Source: Coniferiporia sulphurascens
Taxonomy: Eukaryota > Basidiomycota > Agaricomycetes > Hymenochaetales > Hymenochaetaceae
Direction: 5' to 3'
NCBI GenBank assembly: GCA_002794785.1
Contig: NBBA01000001.1
Coordinates: 4,278,001 to 4,342,000, forward strand
DNA length: 64,000 nt
In this document: piece by piece, positions 11,938 through 24,256 of the stretch
Position numbering within the stretch: position 1 is the first letter of the stretch
Layout of the letters: every line of letters begins with the position of its first letter
Notes under the pieces: generated by a model
The model's database searches: none
What the model was told of the DNA's origin: nothing
The model's input: only the letters and a program-made list of their open reading frames with translations
Program-made: the position numbers and the translations under genes

Positions 11938-12958
11938 TCATCGAGTGTAAAGCGCACGCGATCTTCTCAGGGGTATGACCTCCCATGCCCTTCTCCTTTT
12001 TGTTGCCTCTGTTATGCCTTGCTCCCCATCGTTCACGGCCAGAACGCGCACGCGGCGTATGTTTTCGGGGGAGTCATCTGCTTCCTCTCCTTCACCCCTA
12101 TCTTCTTCGAGCACTTCGTCTTCGCGAAGATCAATGTCGCTGTTGTAGACTTCCTGTGCTGTAGCGCTTTTTGGCGTCCCGCCGAAGATGGAAGTTAGCG
12201 GTGAAAGTGGGTTGACGATGACATTTGTGAACACGTCCGATGCGTTCTCGAAGAGCGTGCGTGGCTTGCGGAGGGGTACAGAGGAGAGCAGATAGGAGTT
12301 CTGACGCCAGGCATTTGAAGGTGGAACGTTGGGTGTGGGGTCGGGATAGAACGGGTCACATTGGAAGCGGACTATGATTTTCTTCGTGGAAGATGAGTAC
12401 CAGAATTGTGGAAGCGGATGGGAGTATGCATTGGGGTATGGATAAGACACCGGGCGCCTATGCCTCAGTATTAATCGCCCCTCTGGATGATTGTCTGAGC
12501 GATCACCCTTTCCCCAGAGCGGTGCGGGAGGGCACTCACCTTCAACGTCAATAGCATGTCCGGAGAGCCTTGAACACAGGGCACCCGAAGTGTCGATGAA
12601 GAAAACCTGTATCATGAATACCATTAATCCGCGGGACAACCTGAGAGTAAGTAGCGTACTTGGTTATCAGCCTCGGGCCTTCTCAAATCTTCTCGCAAGT
12701 GCTGAGCGGAGCCGGTTCAACATGGAGCGGTATGTATCACGCACCCTCTACCAAAGATGTTTCTTTCCCCGGCCATAGAATTATCTCGGCACCGTCCTCA
12801 ACATCATCCGCCTCTACATCCAGGAGTCTGTTAGTCGCTATAGACCTTATGACGAAATAACCCTGGGGGAAGCCGTAGTTTTTCTCCATTGCTGGTGCGG
12901 ATGGCGTAGAGTATGGTGGTGGTGGATTGGTACTGGGCAAAGACGACGCCGAAGACAT
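11938..12958 (-). CDS. Ricin-B-type beta-trefoil (lectin-fold) protein, fungal uncharacterised family
   Basis: Four exons on the minus strand. The first codes a Pro/Ser-rich N-terminus, then YGFPQGYFVIRSIATNRLLDV and DGAEIILWPGKETSLVE. A short second exon codes EDLRRPEADNQ, the third VFFIDTSGALCSRLSGHAIDVE, and the last GRLILRHRRPVSYPYPNAYSHPLPQF to the end. The repeated LDV...I.LW / AIDVE...L.LRHRRP pattern is that of beta-trefoil (ricin-B-like) repeats; basidiomycetes have a single-copy family with exactly these blocks. The C-terminal third is acidic and likely disordered (REDEVLEEDRGEGEEADD). No signal peptide and no toxin catalytic chain is present, so the protein is probably intracellular. 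Whether it binds sugar is unknown. The gene is tail-to-tail with the kinase gene, with stops only about 70 bp apart. Confidence 0.75.
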
Positions 12959-13148
12959 GATGCCCGAGTGCAGTGCTACTGCTAAGCAACGATTGGGCGT
13001 CCACTCATCGAGCGTCGATCATTACTAGATGTGGACTGGCCGAGCGGCATAGTTCTTGCTAATCATATGCACTAGTAGGAGCGCACGGCCGGTGTCCGAG
13101 CTTCCACCGCTCTCCCACCTTCTGCACGCTCCCATATCTGAACACATT

Positions 13149-15859
13149 ATGGACAGAGATAGAGAAGCCCACGAAAACGATTACGATGCAGACGACGGCG
13201 ACGAAGCCTACGAAGGTATGGCTGCCTACGTCGGCGATGAGGGGTATAGTGCGGAACTCATTGGCGGCAACCCGCACGGAGTCGATATCGAAGGTGATGA
13301 TGAGGAAGAGGATGATTTCGAAGATACAGACGAGGACGATGAGGACGACGTGCATGCTGCCCAGCTTGAAATGCTGAATGCCATGGAGGAGCTCGACCCG
13401 GAGCCGAGTGTCGGCCAGCTTATTATGAACAGTAGTGCGTCTCATAATCAGGGCCCGTACTTGGTTGATACTCACATACCCGCTAGTTGATGACAGGGAC
13501 GCCGCTAGATTTGTTGCAGTTGATCGTATCCTCAGTTTGCTCCGTACGACGTCCGGAGCTACCTTCCACCCCTCGCTTACAAGGAACCGTTCGAGCAATG
13601 ACGAATCCAACCCTCCCGCATCTAGGAAAGAGATAGCAAAGTGGTGGAAAAAGCCACATAAGGAGCCGCAACCTGCCGGCGTGGAGCTTTTAATGAGTGG
13701 CGAGTTCGGGCGCATTGGTCCAAAAATGCGTAGTCGGGGGATGAACACACATAATTTGGCAAGACTACTGAGAGAAAGGACAATGAGGCCTGGAAGGATG
13801 CCGAAGCAAGATTTTTGCGAGGTGTGGTGTTACTGGACTTGTTGTCTATCTAAATGCTTAATTGAATGAGTTGTTAGAATCTTGTTCCGAACTCTCCAGG
13901 CTCGGTGGTTGCCTCTTATCCTGCAAACGTCTACTGCGGACAATTTTCTACAGGTGAAAGGACATTTACCCGTGTTTTCGTTTAACGGCAACTAATCGTG
14001 ACAATGCAGATTCGTCCTTCTACTACGTGTGCTGCAAAGGTACGTCTCTGTCTCAAGGGTTTCAAGCGATAAGGATGCCCAGAAGCTCAGTCTTATTGCG
14101 TTCATTTCGGCAGATTTCAACCTCCATATCTACGATATGACTGCTCCCCGTTTGCAAGGAAGACATCCTAGTCTTCTACATTACGATTCTAGGAGTAATC
14201 ATCAAACGACAATGAAAGTACACAAGAGCATAAGAGGTATTCCGGAAGGATGGACTATCACCGATTCACATTTGAGTCCCGATAATGAAAGGCATGTTTT
14301 TTCCCTTTTTCACATCAGTCAGCCAACTTAGCGTTATCTACAGAATGATTTACTCATCGATGGTGGGCCATGTTCTTCGACGTCACGGGGGAAAAGTTGG
14401 CTCACGGCGCCTTTAGAATTCCATCGTGTACATGACCAAAACCTTGGAAGATGATTCGACACAAGTTCCCATTGATTTCGCTGATACGAGGTCCTCAGCA
14501 ACACGACATTGGGGTTGGGATGATGACAGCTACTGCATATGGAGCTGTCGCTTTTCGGCCGACGGAAACGAGGTTAGTGAACCTCGCACGGGCACAAATG
14601 GTTTAACCAGAGCCTTTTCCTTCTGACGCTCAGGTTATTGCGGGAGGAAGGCGTAAAATATTTGGTGAGATTCCCCCGGGTTGAATATACGACATCGATC
14701 TCATACGGTTCGTAGTATATGACTTGTTGGAAAACAGGAGAACAGTCAAAATCTCTGCGCATGAAGACGACGTCAACAGCTGTTGTTGGGCTGACTCTGG
14801 AAGCAACGTGTTAATCAGCGCTTCCGACGACACTTTTATCAAAGTCTGGTAAGTAAATGAAATTAATTTATTGAAAAACAAGTTTCAAAGATTTACATCT
14901 ATCTACTTCAGGGACAGACGGTCGCTAGGTTCATCAACACGACCTTCCGGTGTGTTTATTGGACACACGGAAGGTATTACGAATGTCTCAGCGAAGGGGG
15001 ACGGTCGTTATGTCATCTCAAATGGCAAGGACCAAGCACTTCGTCTTTGGGATCTGCGTAAGATGCGGTCAAATTCCGACTACGAAGCCGTCAAAGATAA
15101 GCATTATGGACTAGAGGGATTCGATTATCGGTACGCCCTCTTTTTTACTCTTGCATTATTAGCCCTTTCGGCTGATTATAGAATGACCCCCTCGTAGCTA
15201 CCAGGACGACAGAACGCAAAGAAAACCTGCGCACCCTCAGGACTGCAGTATTATGACTTATCGAGGGCATACGGTCATGCGCACACTTATTCGATGTCAT
15301 TTCAGTCCTGCGGAAACTACAGGTGGTTCCTACATTTACTCCGGCTCTGCGGACGGCAAAATACACGTAAGGGTCTCCCGACTGTTATTTCTATAAAACT
15401 TAAGTTAGTTTCTAAACCTTACTTTTGCAGATATGGTCTCTTGATGGTCGAGCTGTACAGGTGCTTGATCGTTCTAAGACTCTTCCGATCAGCTTTGATC
15501 CGTCGGGCCCTGAACTTGCGGACACGCATGAAAGACGTATGGGGGGTGCCTGCGTGCGCGACGTAAGTTGGCACTCGCGCGAGCCCGTCATGTTGAGTGC
15601 AGCATGGGGCGCACATGGAGGCAGCACGGTCGCCCGGCACGAGTGGAAAGGCCTGTCAAAGATGGGAGGGAAGCTCGAGGACTGGGTCGAAAAGCATACC
15701 GATGAAGCACGAGAGAATCGAAAGCATACGGGGGTCAGCGAGCGAACACCATTGCGACGCTCAGCGCGGCTATCGAATCAGGTTCCCGGAGCATATCTGA
15801 GCAACGAGACTGACGATGACGATGACGACGAGTATACGATTACTGACGAAGACGATTAG
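13149..15859 (+). CDS. DCAF11/LEC14B-like WD40 protein, putative CUL4-DDB1 substrate receptor
   Basis: WD-repeat adaptor that in animals and plants brings substrates to the CUL4-DDB1 ubiquitin ligase. An acidic N-terminus (DDEEEDDFEDTDEDDEDD) precedes a conserved block with ELLMSGEFGRIG and NLARLLRERT. About seven WD repeats follow: SVVASYPANVYCGQF, DFNLHIYDMTAP, CIWSCRFSADGNE, VISAHEDD-type and SDDTFIKVWDRR, HTEGITNVS...LRLWDLRK (a WDxR DDB1-contact box), and SGSADGKIHIWSLDGR. The C-terminus is basic then acidic. Around ten introns are needed. One (14292-14343) begins with GC instead of GT (AAAG|gcatgt...ctacag), needed to join NER to MIYSS. No frame break was found. In mammals DCAF11/WDR23 targets the oxidative-stress factor NRF2; the fungal target is unknown. 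Confidence 0.85.
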
Positions 15860-16265
15860 AGGCAGTGTTTTCCTTACTATGTGTTTCACTGCTTGTTGAC
15901 ATTTGATGTCTGTTGTAACTGTACGTGGATCGGTAAAGCCTAACTAACGGCTACTTGTACTTAAAATAAAATTGGGAGCGAATACACTCACAATAGTCTT
16001 CAGCTTACCAGAATGGTGAAGGAGGATCGCATTTATTCGGTATTCAGCTGCCAATAATGAATGATACTAGTACTATTGGGACCGGCAACTTGCTTGTGCT
16101 GGTGGCTGGGTGGCGCTGATTTGGACTCCGAACTCCGACCGCCAAATATGGACACACGCCACAACTCCCAAGACCGTCTGTCCCGTTCATCCTACTGTTC
16201 TCTGCATACACTGGAAATTTTGGCTTGTTCTAAGCTCTACTGGCTTTTCTTTTTTGCGTGGAGCG
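15860..16265. other. Intergenic between two WD40 genes
   Basis: About 400 bp with no gene, holding the 3' UTR of the DCAF11-like gene (an aaaataaaatt tract near 15962) and the promoter of the TBL1-like gene. Confidence 0.4.
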
Positions 16266-18576
16266 ATGGTCCCACTCATACAGATCACTGCGGATGAAGT
16301 AAATCATATTGTGTACTCGTATCTCCAGGATTCAGGTATACGACTTCTGCCGCTCAACCTTCAACACAAATTTCTGACGTGTGCTATCTTTTATCCCTCT
16401 CTTGCCCGTAACCTAGGGTTTCTACATACGGCATTTACGTTGCGTACAGAAGGCCGTCTAGAACAATCTACGCACTTCAATGACTACATACCGCGAGGCG
16501 AGCTCGTCGAACTTCTGACGAAGGCATTGCTGTACACGGAAGTCGAGACGCACTGCAAGGGTGATGGTCTCATCATGGACTGCAAGACACCCTTCTCGCT
16601 GCTTAAGCGTCACGTTTGCACTGTGGATGAGTTGGACGACATGGTTACCGGCGCAGTGGACAAAGTGGGGAAGAGCAACGGGGTTGTGGAGACGCCGCTA
16701 AAACGGAAAGCAGATATGCCGGCGGAGGGTGATGTTCAAGATAGGAGGGTGAAAAGAAGTTTGGAGCCCGAAGCAGCGGACACAACTTGTATGTCCTTCA
16801 CTTCATCATCTTTATACTCGTACCATGATTGGTTCTTTTGCGGGCTTTAATCTCCGTTTTATTTTTATTCAGCACCGATTATTGCACAGAGAGAGCGCCT
16901 AGTAACGCCGAACTCAGAGCGTGATGCCTCGCCTATGTCTGGTGTCCAATCAGTTGAGCGACTTAACGGAGGCATTGCAAGAAAGTCAAAACCTAGAACC
17001 GAATCAGGACCAGGCGATGACAAAACCTCATCAAAAGCTATTCTTTTACTATCGGGGCATGATGCGGAGGTAAGTGACTTGTCCGTTCATCTTGTAAACC
17101 TGAGTGAGTGTTCAGTTTTTGTCCAGGTTTTTGTTTGTGCTTGGAATCCCAAGAAACACGGATTGATTGCTACTGGGTACAAGTTCAGGCTTTTGCAAAA
17201 GCCAATTGAAAACTAACTATTAGGAAGGTCAAAAGATGCCACTGTTCGAATATGGAATCTTCCTGATGCACCGGAGGATCCATCGCTTTTTGCCCCTGCG
17301 CCTACGGACCCAGCAATAGTTCTTAAACATCTTCCAGATACTGATCAGCGCGACATTACGTCGTTAGATTGGAATGTGGATGGGACCCTCCTTGCAACCG
17401 GTTCATTCGATTCCATCCTCCGCGTATGGACAGTGAATGGCGGTTTCTATATGTCACATCCTCAACATCAGGTATGCTGAGAGACAAGGTTTTGGCGACC
17501 GATATTATATCAGCTGACTCATGTATCCTGGTTGTGGAAGGGTCCGATTTTCGCGACGAGGTTCTCAAAATCCGGTCGCTGGTTGTTAAGCGCAAGTTTA
17601 GACGGCACGGCATGTGTCTGGGATGTCGCTGAGAAGAAATTGTTCATGCAATTCCGGTGTCATACTGGTAAATATTTCACAGCTCATTCCGCTGTATCTG
17701 TGGCTAAGTGATTATATAAGAATACTGCTTGGATGTGGAATGGCTTGACGACAGCATCTTCGCGAGCTGCGGCGCAGATAAACTCATTCACATCATGCAG
17801 ATCGAGAATCCGAACCCTCTACGGACGTTCGAGTACGTAATTATTCTCCGCTTCCGTGGTGAACTTAATTATGACGTGAGACTCTTAAGAGGGCACGAAA
17901 ATGAGATTAATCAGATCAAGTTTAATCCCTCAAGGACCCGCTTGGCATCGTGCTCGGACGATCGCACTGCACGCATCTGGGTCGTCGGAAACCTTCCAGG
18001 TCTGGCGCACTCGACGGATTCCACTCTGCCACAAAAAGACGACGTGGTGGTGTTGGAGGGCCACTCGGACTCAATAGGAGGCATAGGCTGGTGTCCGAAC
18101 ATACCGGAAGGCTCACACGAAATCCTCGCGACGTACGTGCGGATTCTGCACGCTTTACGATGATATTAATCTTGGCGCGTAGGACGTCTTTTGATGGTAG
18201 CGCACGATTATGGGACGCATCCACCGGCGAATGCCTGAAATACATAGCAGATCACAAGCGTGCCGCTTATACTCTGGCCTTTAGTCCAGAAGGCAAATTC
18301 TTTGCCACGGGTAGTGGCGACGGCTGGCTATATGTTTATGATGTTGCTGTTGGTTACATATTTCTGCCCTCCACTTATGAAGTGTCACTCACATTTACTA
18401 TCTAGTCCGGTAAACAGGTCTGGTCGTGGTACGCAGGGCCCGACAAGCCCGGTATATACGAGATTGACTGGCATCAGACCGGCACGACCAATAGAATCGC
18501 AATGTGTTTAGAGACTCGAGCCGTCGGGATCATCGACGTCACAAGAGTACCTGCTCTCATGACTGCTGCTGCTTAG
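16266..18576 (+). CDS. TBL1/Sif2-like LisH-WD40 corepressor subunit
   Basis: Homologue of TBL1X/TBL1XR1 and yeast Sif2, the WD40 scaffold of histone-deacetylase corepressors (N-CoR/SMRT in animals, Set3C in yeast), acting in the nucleus. The N-terminus ITADEVNHIVYSYLQDSG|FLHTAFTLRTEG is a LisH motif split by the first intron, followed by PRGELVELLTKALLYTEVE (F-box-like region) and a charged linker (LKRKADMP). Eight WD repeats follow, among them LLSGHDAEVFVCAWNP, SKDATVRIWNLPD, DITSLDWNVDGTLLATGSFD, GPIFATRFSKSGRWLLSASL, DGTACVWDV, GHENEINQIKFNPS..LASCSDDRTARIW, GHSDSIGGIGWCP and SFDGSARLWDASTGECL. At least eight introns, all with AG acceptors and all but one with a standard GT donor; the last one (GATGTTGCT|gttggt, about 18349) has a weak donor. 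Protein about 570 residues with unbroken frame. Confidence 0.9.
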
Positions 18577-18852
18577 TGTACCAGTGATATCTAATTATAC
18601 TATAGTTGTATCACTAACGGCAATGTTTTGTAATGGTGCATAACTTATTTCTCTATTTTCTTTCAGTTCTAGTAGTGTTATGCATGCGTAAGAAAAACTA
18701 TGAAACAATATTAATGGTCACGTGCCGTATGCCGATGCCGCAAGTCGTCGTCATCCGGGGTCCGCGTTCTCGAGGCTTCGTTCACCACCTTGAGCACATA
18801 AGCCCGACTGTAATCACTCTTGACCTTAAACCACCATCACAGTCTCAGCAAG
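18577..18852. promoter_or_regulatory. Short intergenic region upstream of the GHITM-like gene
   Basis: About 275 bp between the TBL1-like stop and the next ATG. It contains gtcacgtgcc at about 18718, a CACGTG E-box that could bind a bHLH factor. The start at 18853 is chosen because the following residues form a good mitochondrial presequence. Confidence 0.3.
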
Positions 18853-20247
18853 ATGCTGCAATCAAAGCTGGCGTCCGCCTTGCGCTCACCTGCGTTCTCC
18901 GCTAGGATGTTACGAACGAGTGGCCTCCACACTAAAGCTTCACCTAACATGTTCTTCCGTTCTGGATTGCTGGCGAGCTCCCTGAAGGCGAATCCGAGGA
19001 GCAAGATTCTTAGCTTCTCTTTGCTTCAGTCTTCCGCTCGCTCTATTTCCACTGAGGGCTCTGTGATCTCTGGACCCTCGCAAGCCGGTGCGTGGAAGCG
19101 TTTTGGCATTACAGCTGTACGTACTATTTCAGTTTTTATTGGTAATATCTGACCAAAATTATACAGGCTGTCGTCGCCGGGTCGGTGGTAGCTGTAAATG
19201 CTGTCCTGAACAGAGAGACGAGGGATGCATTGTCCGCTGTGGAGAAATCTTACCTGAATGAGAGCTTCCAATACACTGGAGGAGGCCTGGCCGTAACCGC
19301 TCTGGCCGCACGCATGATGTTTAAAAATGGCTTCGCCTTCCGTGTCATGTCAGCTAATCCTTGTAAGTAAAGTTTTGAATTTTAACGTCGTTTCAAGAAC
19401 TCATATTTTGCTTCGAGGGGTTGTACTCGGTGTGAGCTTAGCGTATGTGGCGACACCCCAATACATGATGAGCTACGACTGACAAAGGTGTACCTGTTTA
19501 GCGGAAGCATCGGTTCGATGATGGGTGTATATTACACACCCCCGGAGAGATCAGTACAGAAGCACCTTTTCTGGCTGGTAAGTGATCCGAGAAAAATGGT
19601 TCCATCACTATCGTCTTATAACATGCTCAGAGCTTTAACGCATGCCAAGCCGCGACTTTGAGCCCGCTATTTTTCTTGAACCCCGCTATCCTTTCCCGCG
19701 CCGCTTTATACACTGCGGGTGTCTTAGGTTCCTTATCCTATGTTGGAGCGACTGCTTCGTAAGTTCCTGCGGTGAAAGGTTCTCACATTGTCTAAGACTG
19801 GATATTGCAGAAACGACAAGTTCCTCTACATGGGTGGTCCTCTTTTGGCCGGTGTAACGGTCGTCGCGCTCTCATCGATTGCGCCACTAGCCCTTCCGCT
19901 TGGAGTCCGCAGCCTCGCCATCGCCGAGTCGATTTCGCTTTACGGCGGTCTTGCGGTGTTTGGCGGGTTTGTGCTCTATGAGTAAGCATCCTTACGATGA
20001 CGTTTCATATCAGCACGGCCTCTTGAACTTACCTATTTGCTTTAGTACTCAGAAAATTCTTGCACATGCACGTATGGCGGAACAAGGCTCCATCCCGCGT
20101 GACCCAATAAGGGAGTCCATCGCCTTAGAACTCGATTTCATTAACATTTTGTGAGTTTGCTTACCTCTGCGATCAGCCCTGATACTAATTAACCTTCTTA
20201 AAAGCATTCGTATCGTGCAGATACTATCGATGCAGAGGAAGAAGTAA
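18853..20247 (+). CDS. GHITM/MICS1 (TMBIM5)-like mitochondrial inner-membrane protein
   Basis: Bax-inhibitor-1 family protein of the mitochondrial inner membrane. The human homologue affects cristae structure, cytochrome c retention and cation/proton exchange. The first 70 residues are rich in Arg, Ser, Leu and Ala without acids (MLQSKLASALRSPAFSARM), a mitochondrial presequence. Helical segments follow: AAVVAGSVVAVNAVL, GGGLAVTALAARMM, NPWVVLGVSLA, GSIGSMMGVYYTPPE, SFNACQAATLSPLFFLNPAI, LYTAGVLGSLSYVGATA, LYMGGPLLAGVTVVALSSIA and YGGLAVFGGFVLYDTQKIL. The ending RDPIRESIALELDFINIFIRIVQILSM is the family's conserved C-terminal block. Eight exons with clean GT-AG borders, for example 19119-19167. 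The frame is unbroken to the TAA at 20245-20247. Confidence 0.92.
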
Positions 20248-22407
20248 AGGACGCTGTGATGCGCTTTAGACAGCCTTGGTTGTAGCACTCTGTCGGTTTA
20301 TTCACGTCCACTTAATTAAAGTCTCTATCTTTCGAAAATATGTAGTTTCAGCTTCACTGTATTATTACCACATTCTCATGCTGCTTTGCATCCCAACTCA
20401 GTGAGGGTCTTCTAGCTGGATTATGGTCTGGCGACCCATTTACATAAGAGTTCGATTTGTAATCAGGCCTTTAATTCCAAGGCCTGTGAGTCCCCGTGCG
20501 GGATCAATGCGGACCACTACGTTATGGGCTCAACGGGCTTGCTTAACCTGAACGTCTTAATTTTGGCATATGAACTGCTGGGCATCAAGAGAATGGATAG
20601 CATGCGAAGTCGCGAACATTCGAGCGGAATGTACCACGGCGCGCCTGGCCACTGCGCGTCTCGTCGTTCAGGAGGTCTTTCTCAGGTGCAAGCACCGAAG
20701 AATCCGAATCGCTCTCAAAGACGGACGGTGTGACGGAGTTCTCGGGTGCTTAGCAGCCCGCCTTCCTCCTTCCGCCCCCGCTCCATGCCCCTCTCTACCC
20801 GGGCATACGCTTTCGGGGCGAGTAAGTTCGCGAAATCTGTGGAATTGGTCTTCTCTGACTCGTTCGCTCCCTGGGATTTGAAAAAGGACGTGTCTGGGGT
20901 CTGGGAAGACTGGAACGGCTCTCAGGCTGGTTTCACCGGAAACTTCTTGCCAGCTGGCCCGCGACGGTGTTTCCGCTTTGTGCACACGCGCTATCTGCTA
21001 TACTACCTCAGAGGTGCGCTTGCTCTGTACCGAGGGCGTTTTTTTGAAGTGGCGGGTCGGGTCGGGTGCGGGTTTAATTATGACACATGTATCGTTGGCA
21101 TGGGGCGGCGATCGATCTCGGTGCTCGACTTCGGAGCCAGGAGGTGCTAGGACCGAACGGACTCGGTCCATAGCGTCGCGACGGGAAATTTTCCTTACGT
21201 TCCTGCTGACCCGGGAGACCTTTGGAGATTCATGTGCCCCCGAACCTCCGGAGTGAAGGGAAAGCGCGCCCCCTTGTGGCCGCCGTGAGCCTTAATTCCG
21301 TGTCATGCGATTCAGCGTCTACAATATGCGGACCGACTTGGCGAACCCTCACACCCCACTACTCTCGGAGTACTAACTGCCCAGATAGGGAAGCCCGTTG
21401 TTCACCTCCCGAAGCCGTCCCTTCTCCCCTTCGAAATTGCGACGAGCGGATTATTCGTTTGAATGTCCCCCCCTCTTCTGCCTGGTTCGACTTCGTGGCG
21501 GATAACAGATTGCTGATACAGAGGAAGCCTTGTGACGTCCAACCTTACTCGTTTTTTTGCCAAGTGTCTCGCATCCGCGATTCGCGCTACATTCTGTACA
21601 GTGCAGAGGCACGGAGTCCTTTTTGCCTCCGCGGAGTGTTCTATCGTCGAACAAATCTACTTCGCTAGAGCATCCGGGCAGGATGACGGAACATGACAAA
21701 TTTCTCTTCTTGTGGACTGGGTTAATAGTTCGAAGCGTGTTATCGAGCATAAGCTTAGAGTTCTGCCCGTGTCCGGCCAATCGTGGCGGCGTTGCTCTGT
21801 GGTGCGGGACTGTGTTTGCTTCGCAACTCAATATTCAATAACTGACGGCCCTTCTTGTGCTATCTATCTCATAGGCTGAGAAAAAATAAGAACTCGCGCT
21901 CACGGTGATAGAGCTCCAATGCAAACCGGAAGCCGGCATAAGTCTACAGATATATGTTTTGAACTGTGTTCTCAGGTAACCGCTATGATCCTCTGCGCTC
22001 CGTGTCTTAAGACGTATGCATTTGGCCTTCTGCTTCCGGCATCGCTTTTATTGCCGGGCTAGCCTTGGACCAATCGTGAAATTCCGTCCCTTCACAGAAG
22101 GAAGATTACAAAAGCCATGCGCCCACTGTTCTCGACGCCACCAGCACCCTTTTCATAATATTACGGCCGCGCCTTGCCAAACCGACTTTAGCCGAGAAGT
22201 ACGGGACCTTGCTTTACACCGAGGTTCGGGCTAGTCTCGGTCGAAAAGCACACGAAGTTAATGTTCTGGTGTGTGAGTATAAGATATGCTATTTATAGCT
22301 CATATAGGGAGGTGAGGGCCTATATCTTGCGAGTGAGAGCCTCCGGATAGAGAATAACATTCCACAATCCAACTCGAGCCCCACCCAATAGCCCAACAAA
22401 GTCAACC
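20248..22407. other. 2.1-kb region without a recognisable gene
   Basis: Several short open frames occur on both strands but none shows conserved motifs, splice-linked continuation or a Kozak-like start. Base composition is mixed. A small hairpin (aggccttt...aaggcct) lies at about 20466-20485. The last 200 bp carry a TATA-like ctatttatagc (about 22289) that may serve the DUF1348 gene. Could hold a non-coding RNA or decayed sequence. Confidence 0.4.
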
Positions 22408-23237
22408 ATGAACCGACTCTGTCAAAAACGTCCCCTAAGCCTGCTGTTCAGCAAGTGGTCCGTAGCCCGTAGCCTTTTCACCGTTGCGGGCAAGCTGGCT
22501 CACACTTCTCGGTTGTACAGGTCCCCCTTTACCTTTCATAAACGGAGCTTGTCGACCATTCGACCGCCGGTTCCCCCTTTCAACGAGAAGACAGCGAGAG
22601 GTAAGTATGGCCACCAGTCAGAGCTTTAGCGGCGCCTTATGAGACCCCCTTTACCCCATTAGAGAAAGTGAAGTCGGCGCAGAAGCTGTGGAACACATGT
22701 GATCCACAGAAGGTCGCACTCGCATATACCAACGATACCGTCTGGCGCAACAGAGATGCCTTTCCGAAGGGCACACAGCAGATCGTCGACTTCTTGACCG
22801 AAAAGTGGCAGAAGGAGACGCGGTACAAGTGCGTTCTTCCACTATAGCCATTGGGCCTGGGTGTGTATTTGAAAACTGACAAGCAGCCCGACACGTGCAG
22901 GCTCAGGAAGGAGCTGTTCGCATGGACGGCCAACAAGATTGCAGTGCAGTTTTGGTACGAGTATTACGACGAAGCGGAGCGGAGCTGGTTTAGATGCTAC
23001 GGCTTAGGTTTGTCCATTTCCTTCTGCGTCCTATTGGCGGATATGAATAGAGAGCTGATTGCTGTCTTCCCGCATTGCTGATTCTCAGAGGACTGGACGT
23101 TCAGCTCTAACGGCTTGATGGAAAAGCGACAGATGAGCGGCAACAATATCAAGATCGCCGACCACGAGCGATGGTTCACGGAGGACATGGCGGAGGAGGA
23201 CGTCAATAGGGTGCCTATAACGAAGGAGCATTGGTAG
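22408..23237 (+). CDS. DUF1348 (SnoaL/NTF2-like fold) protein with putative mitochondrial presequence
   Basis: Four exons. The body is the DUF1348 family: PFNEKTAREKVKSAQKLWNT, DPQKVALAYTNDTVWRNRDAF, LRKELFAWTANKIAVQFWYE, WFRCYGLEDWTF and GLMEKRQMSGNNI...DERWF-type ending (here DHERWF). The function of the family is unknown; the NTF2-like fold often binds small hydrophobic ligands or acts as an enzyme. Family members usually start near PPFN. This protein has about 55 extra N-terminal residues rich in Arg, Ser, Leu and Phe with almost no acids (MNRLCQKRPLSLLFSKWSVA), which looks like a mitochondrial targeting sequence. Introns lie about 22602-22662, 22828-22899 and 23008-23087. The frame is unbroken. 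Confidence 0.85.
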
Positions 23238-24210
23238 CCGAGTGAGATGACATGAATGATTTATGAAGTAAACCAGAAATGTATTAGCAGCAGGAATTGA
23301 ATACTTTCCGACTTTGCGGGCTTGGAAGTGTACGGTGATTTGCCAGACTAAGCGCTGAGGACAGACCGATCCGTGCGGACCAGCGGGGCCACAACGGCTG
23401 TATGACTAGCGCGCGCGATGGGTCTACCGATATTTGCAGATGGCGTTGAAATTGAAGCGACGCCAGAGCTCGCAGAGTGTCCCGAGCATTATATGATCGG
23501 GTACGCGTGGGATCTAGGACTAGTGCCGTTTATTTTAGAGCCACTGAATAGGATTAGATTTCACATGACTACGCCCCTTGCCAACTCAGGAGTGTATTGC
23601 CCACCTCGAGGCAGCTGCTCGTATTTCTGGGCTGCAGTCTATTGTGTGCGTGCGGCTCTCGCGGCGGCACCATTTCTACTTGGGAAATCCGGAAGTATGC
23701 CCATCAGTTCCGGACGACTGAGAAGGGTTCGAGCACTAGCTGAGCCTGGGTACGGAAGCCCACAGTGGCGTTGCGCCAGGACAGTGTTAGTAGGAGCCAG
23801 CCAACGTCCGGGTCGGACCCGTCCACTTGTCGGCGGGTACAGACTCGACAAATGAAAAGAAAAAGAAAGTGTGGGCGCCCGGTGTTGCCAGGCCGCTCCT
23901 TGGTTGCAAGTCCGAGCGTGCGAGAAGCAAACTCTAAGCGAAGCACAAGTGCCTTTCAAAGTTCGTTTTAGGCACCCTCGTGCACTTTCCGAATCCGCTG
24001 CACCCCGCAGCTCAATATCCAAAATTCGAATGGCCATGTTCTCTTCGAGCTTATTCTCGCGCGAAACGAAATCCTTTTAGGCGCCCCAGAGGGCAAGCGT
24101 TACGCAACGCTTGATGCGAACTCGGGGGTTAAGTGAAGCACTCCAGCCTCGTGTATCTTACTACAGTCTTCTCGCCTCGTGGTGTACAGGCCTCTGTCGC
24201 TCTTACCTTC
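23238..24210. other. 1-kb region without a recognisable gene
   Basis: Only short open frames, none with conserved features. The sequence just before 24247 ends with a pyrimidine tract and cag (ctttcccccccttcag), which looks like an intron acceptor. The Ies1 gene may therefore have a further 5' exon hidden in this interval. Confidence 0.35.
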
Positions 24211-24256
24211 ATGAACTCCAGCACATCCTCTGACTTTCCCCCCCTTCAGAGAACGC

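Noticed and set aside
11938..12958. Possible ribosome-inactivating toxin because of the ricin-B-like fold
   Set aside because: Only beta-trefoil repeats are present; no N-glycosidase chain and no secretion signal.
13149..18576. The two neighbouring WD40 genes as a tandem duplication
   Set aside because: Their non-WD parts differ completely (acidic LEC14B-type N-terminus versus LisH) and each matches a separate ancient family.
20524..21841. Overlapping open frames on both strands
   Set aside because: No recognisable motif, no splice-linked extension, no good start context; treated as non-coding.
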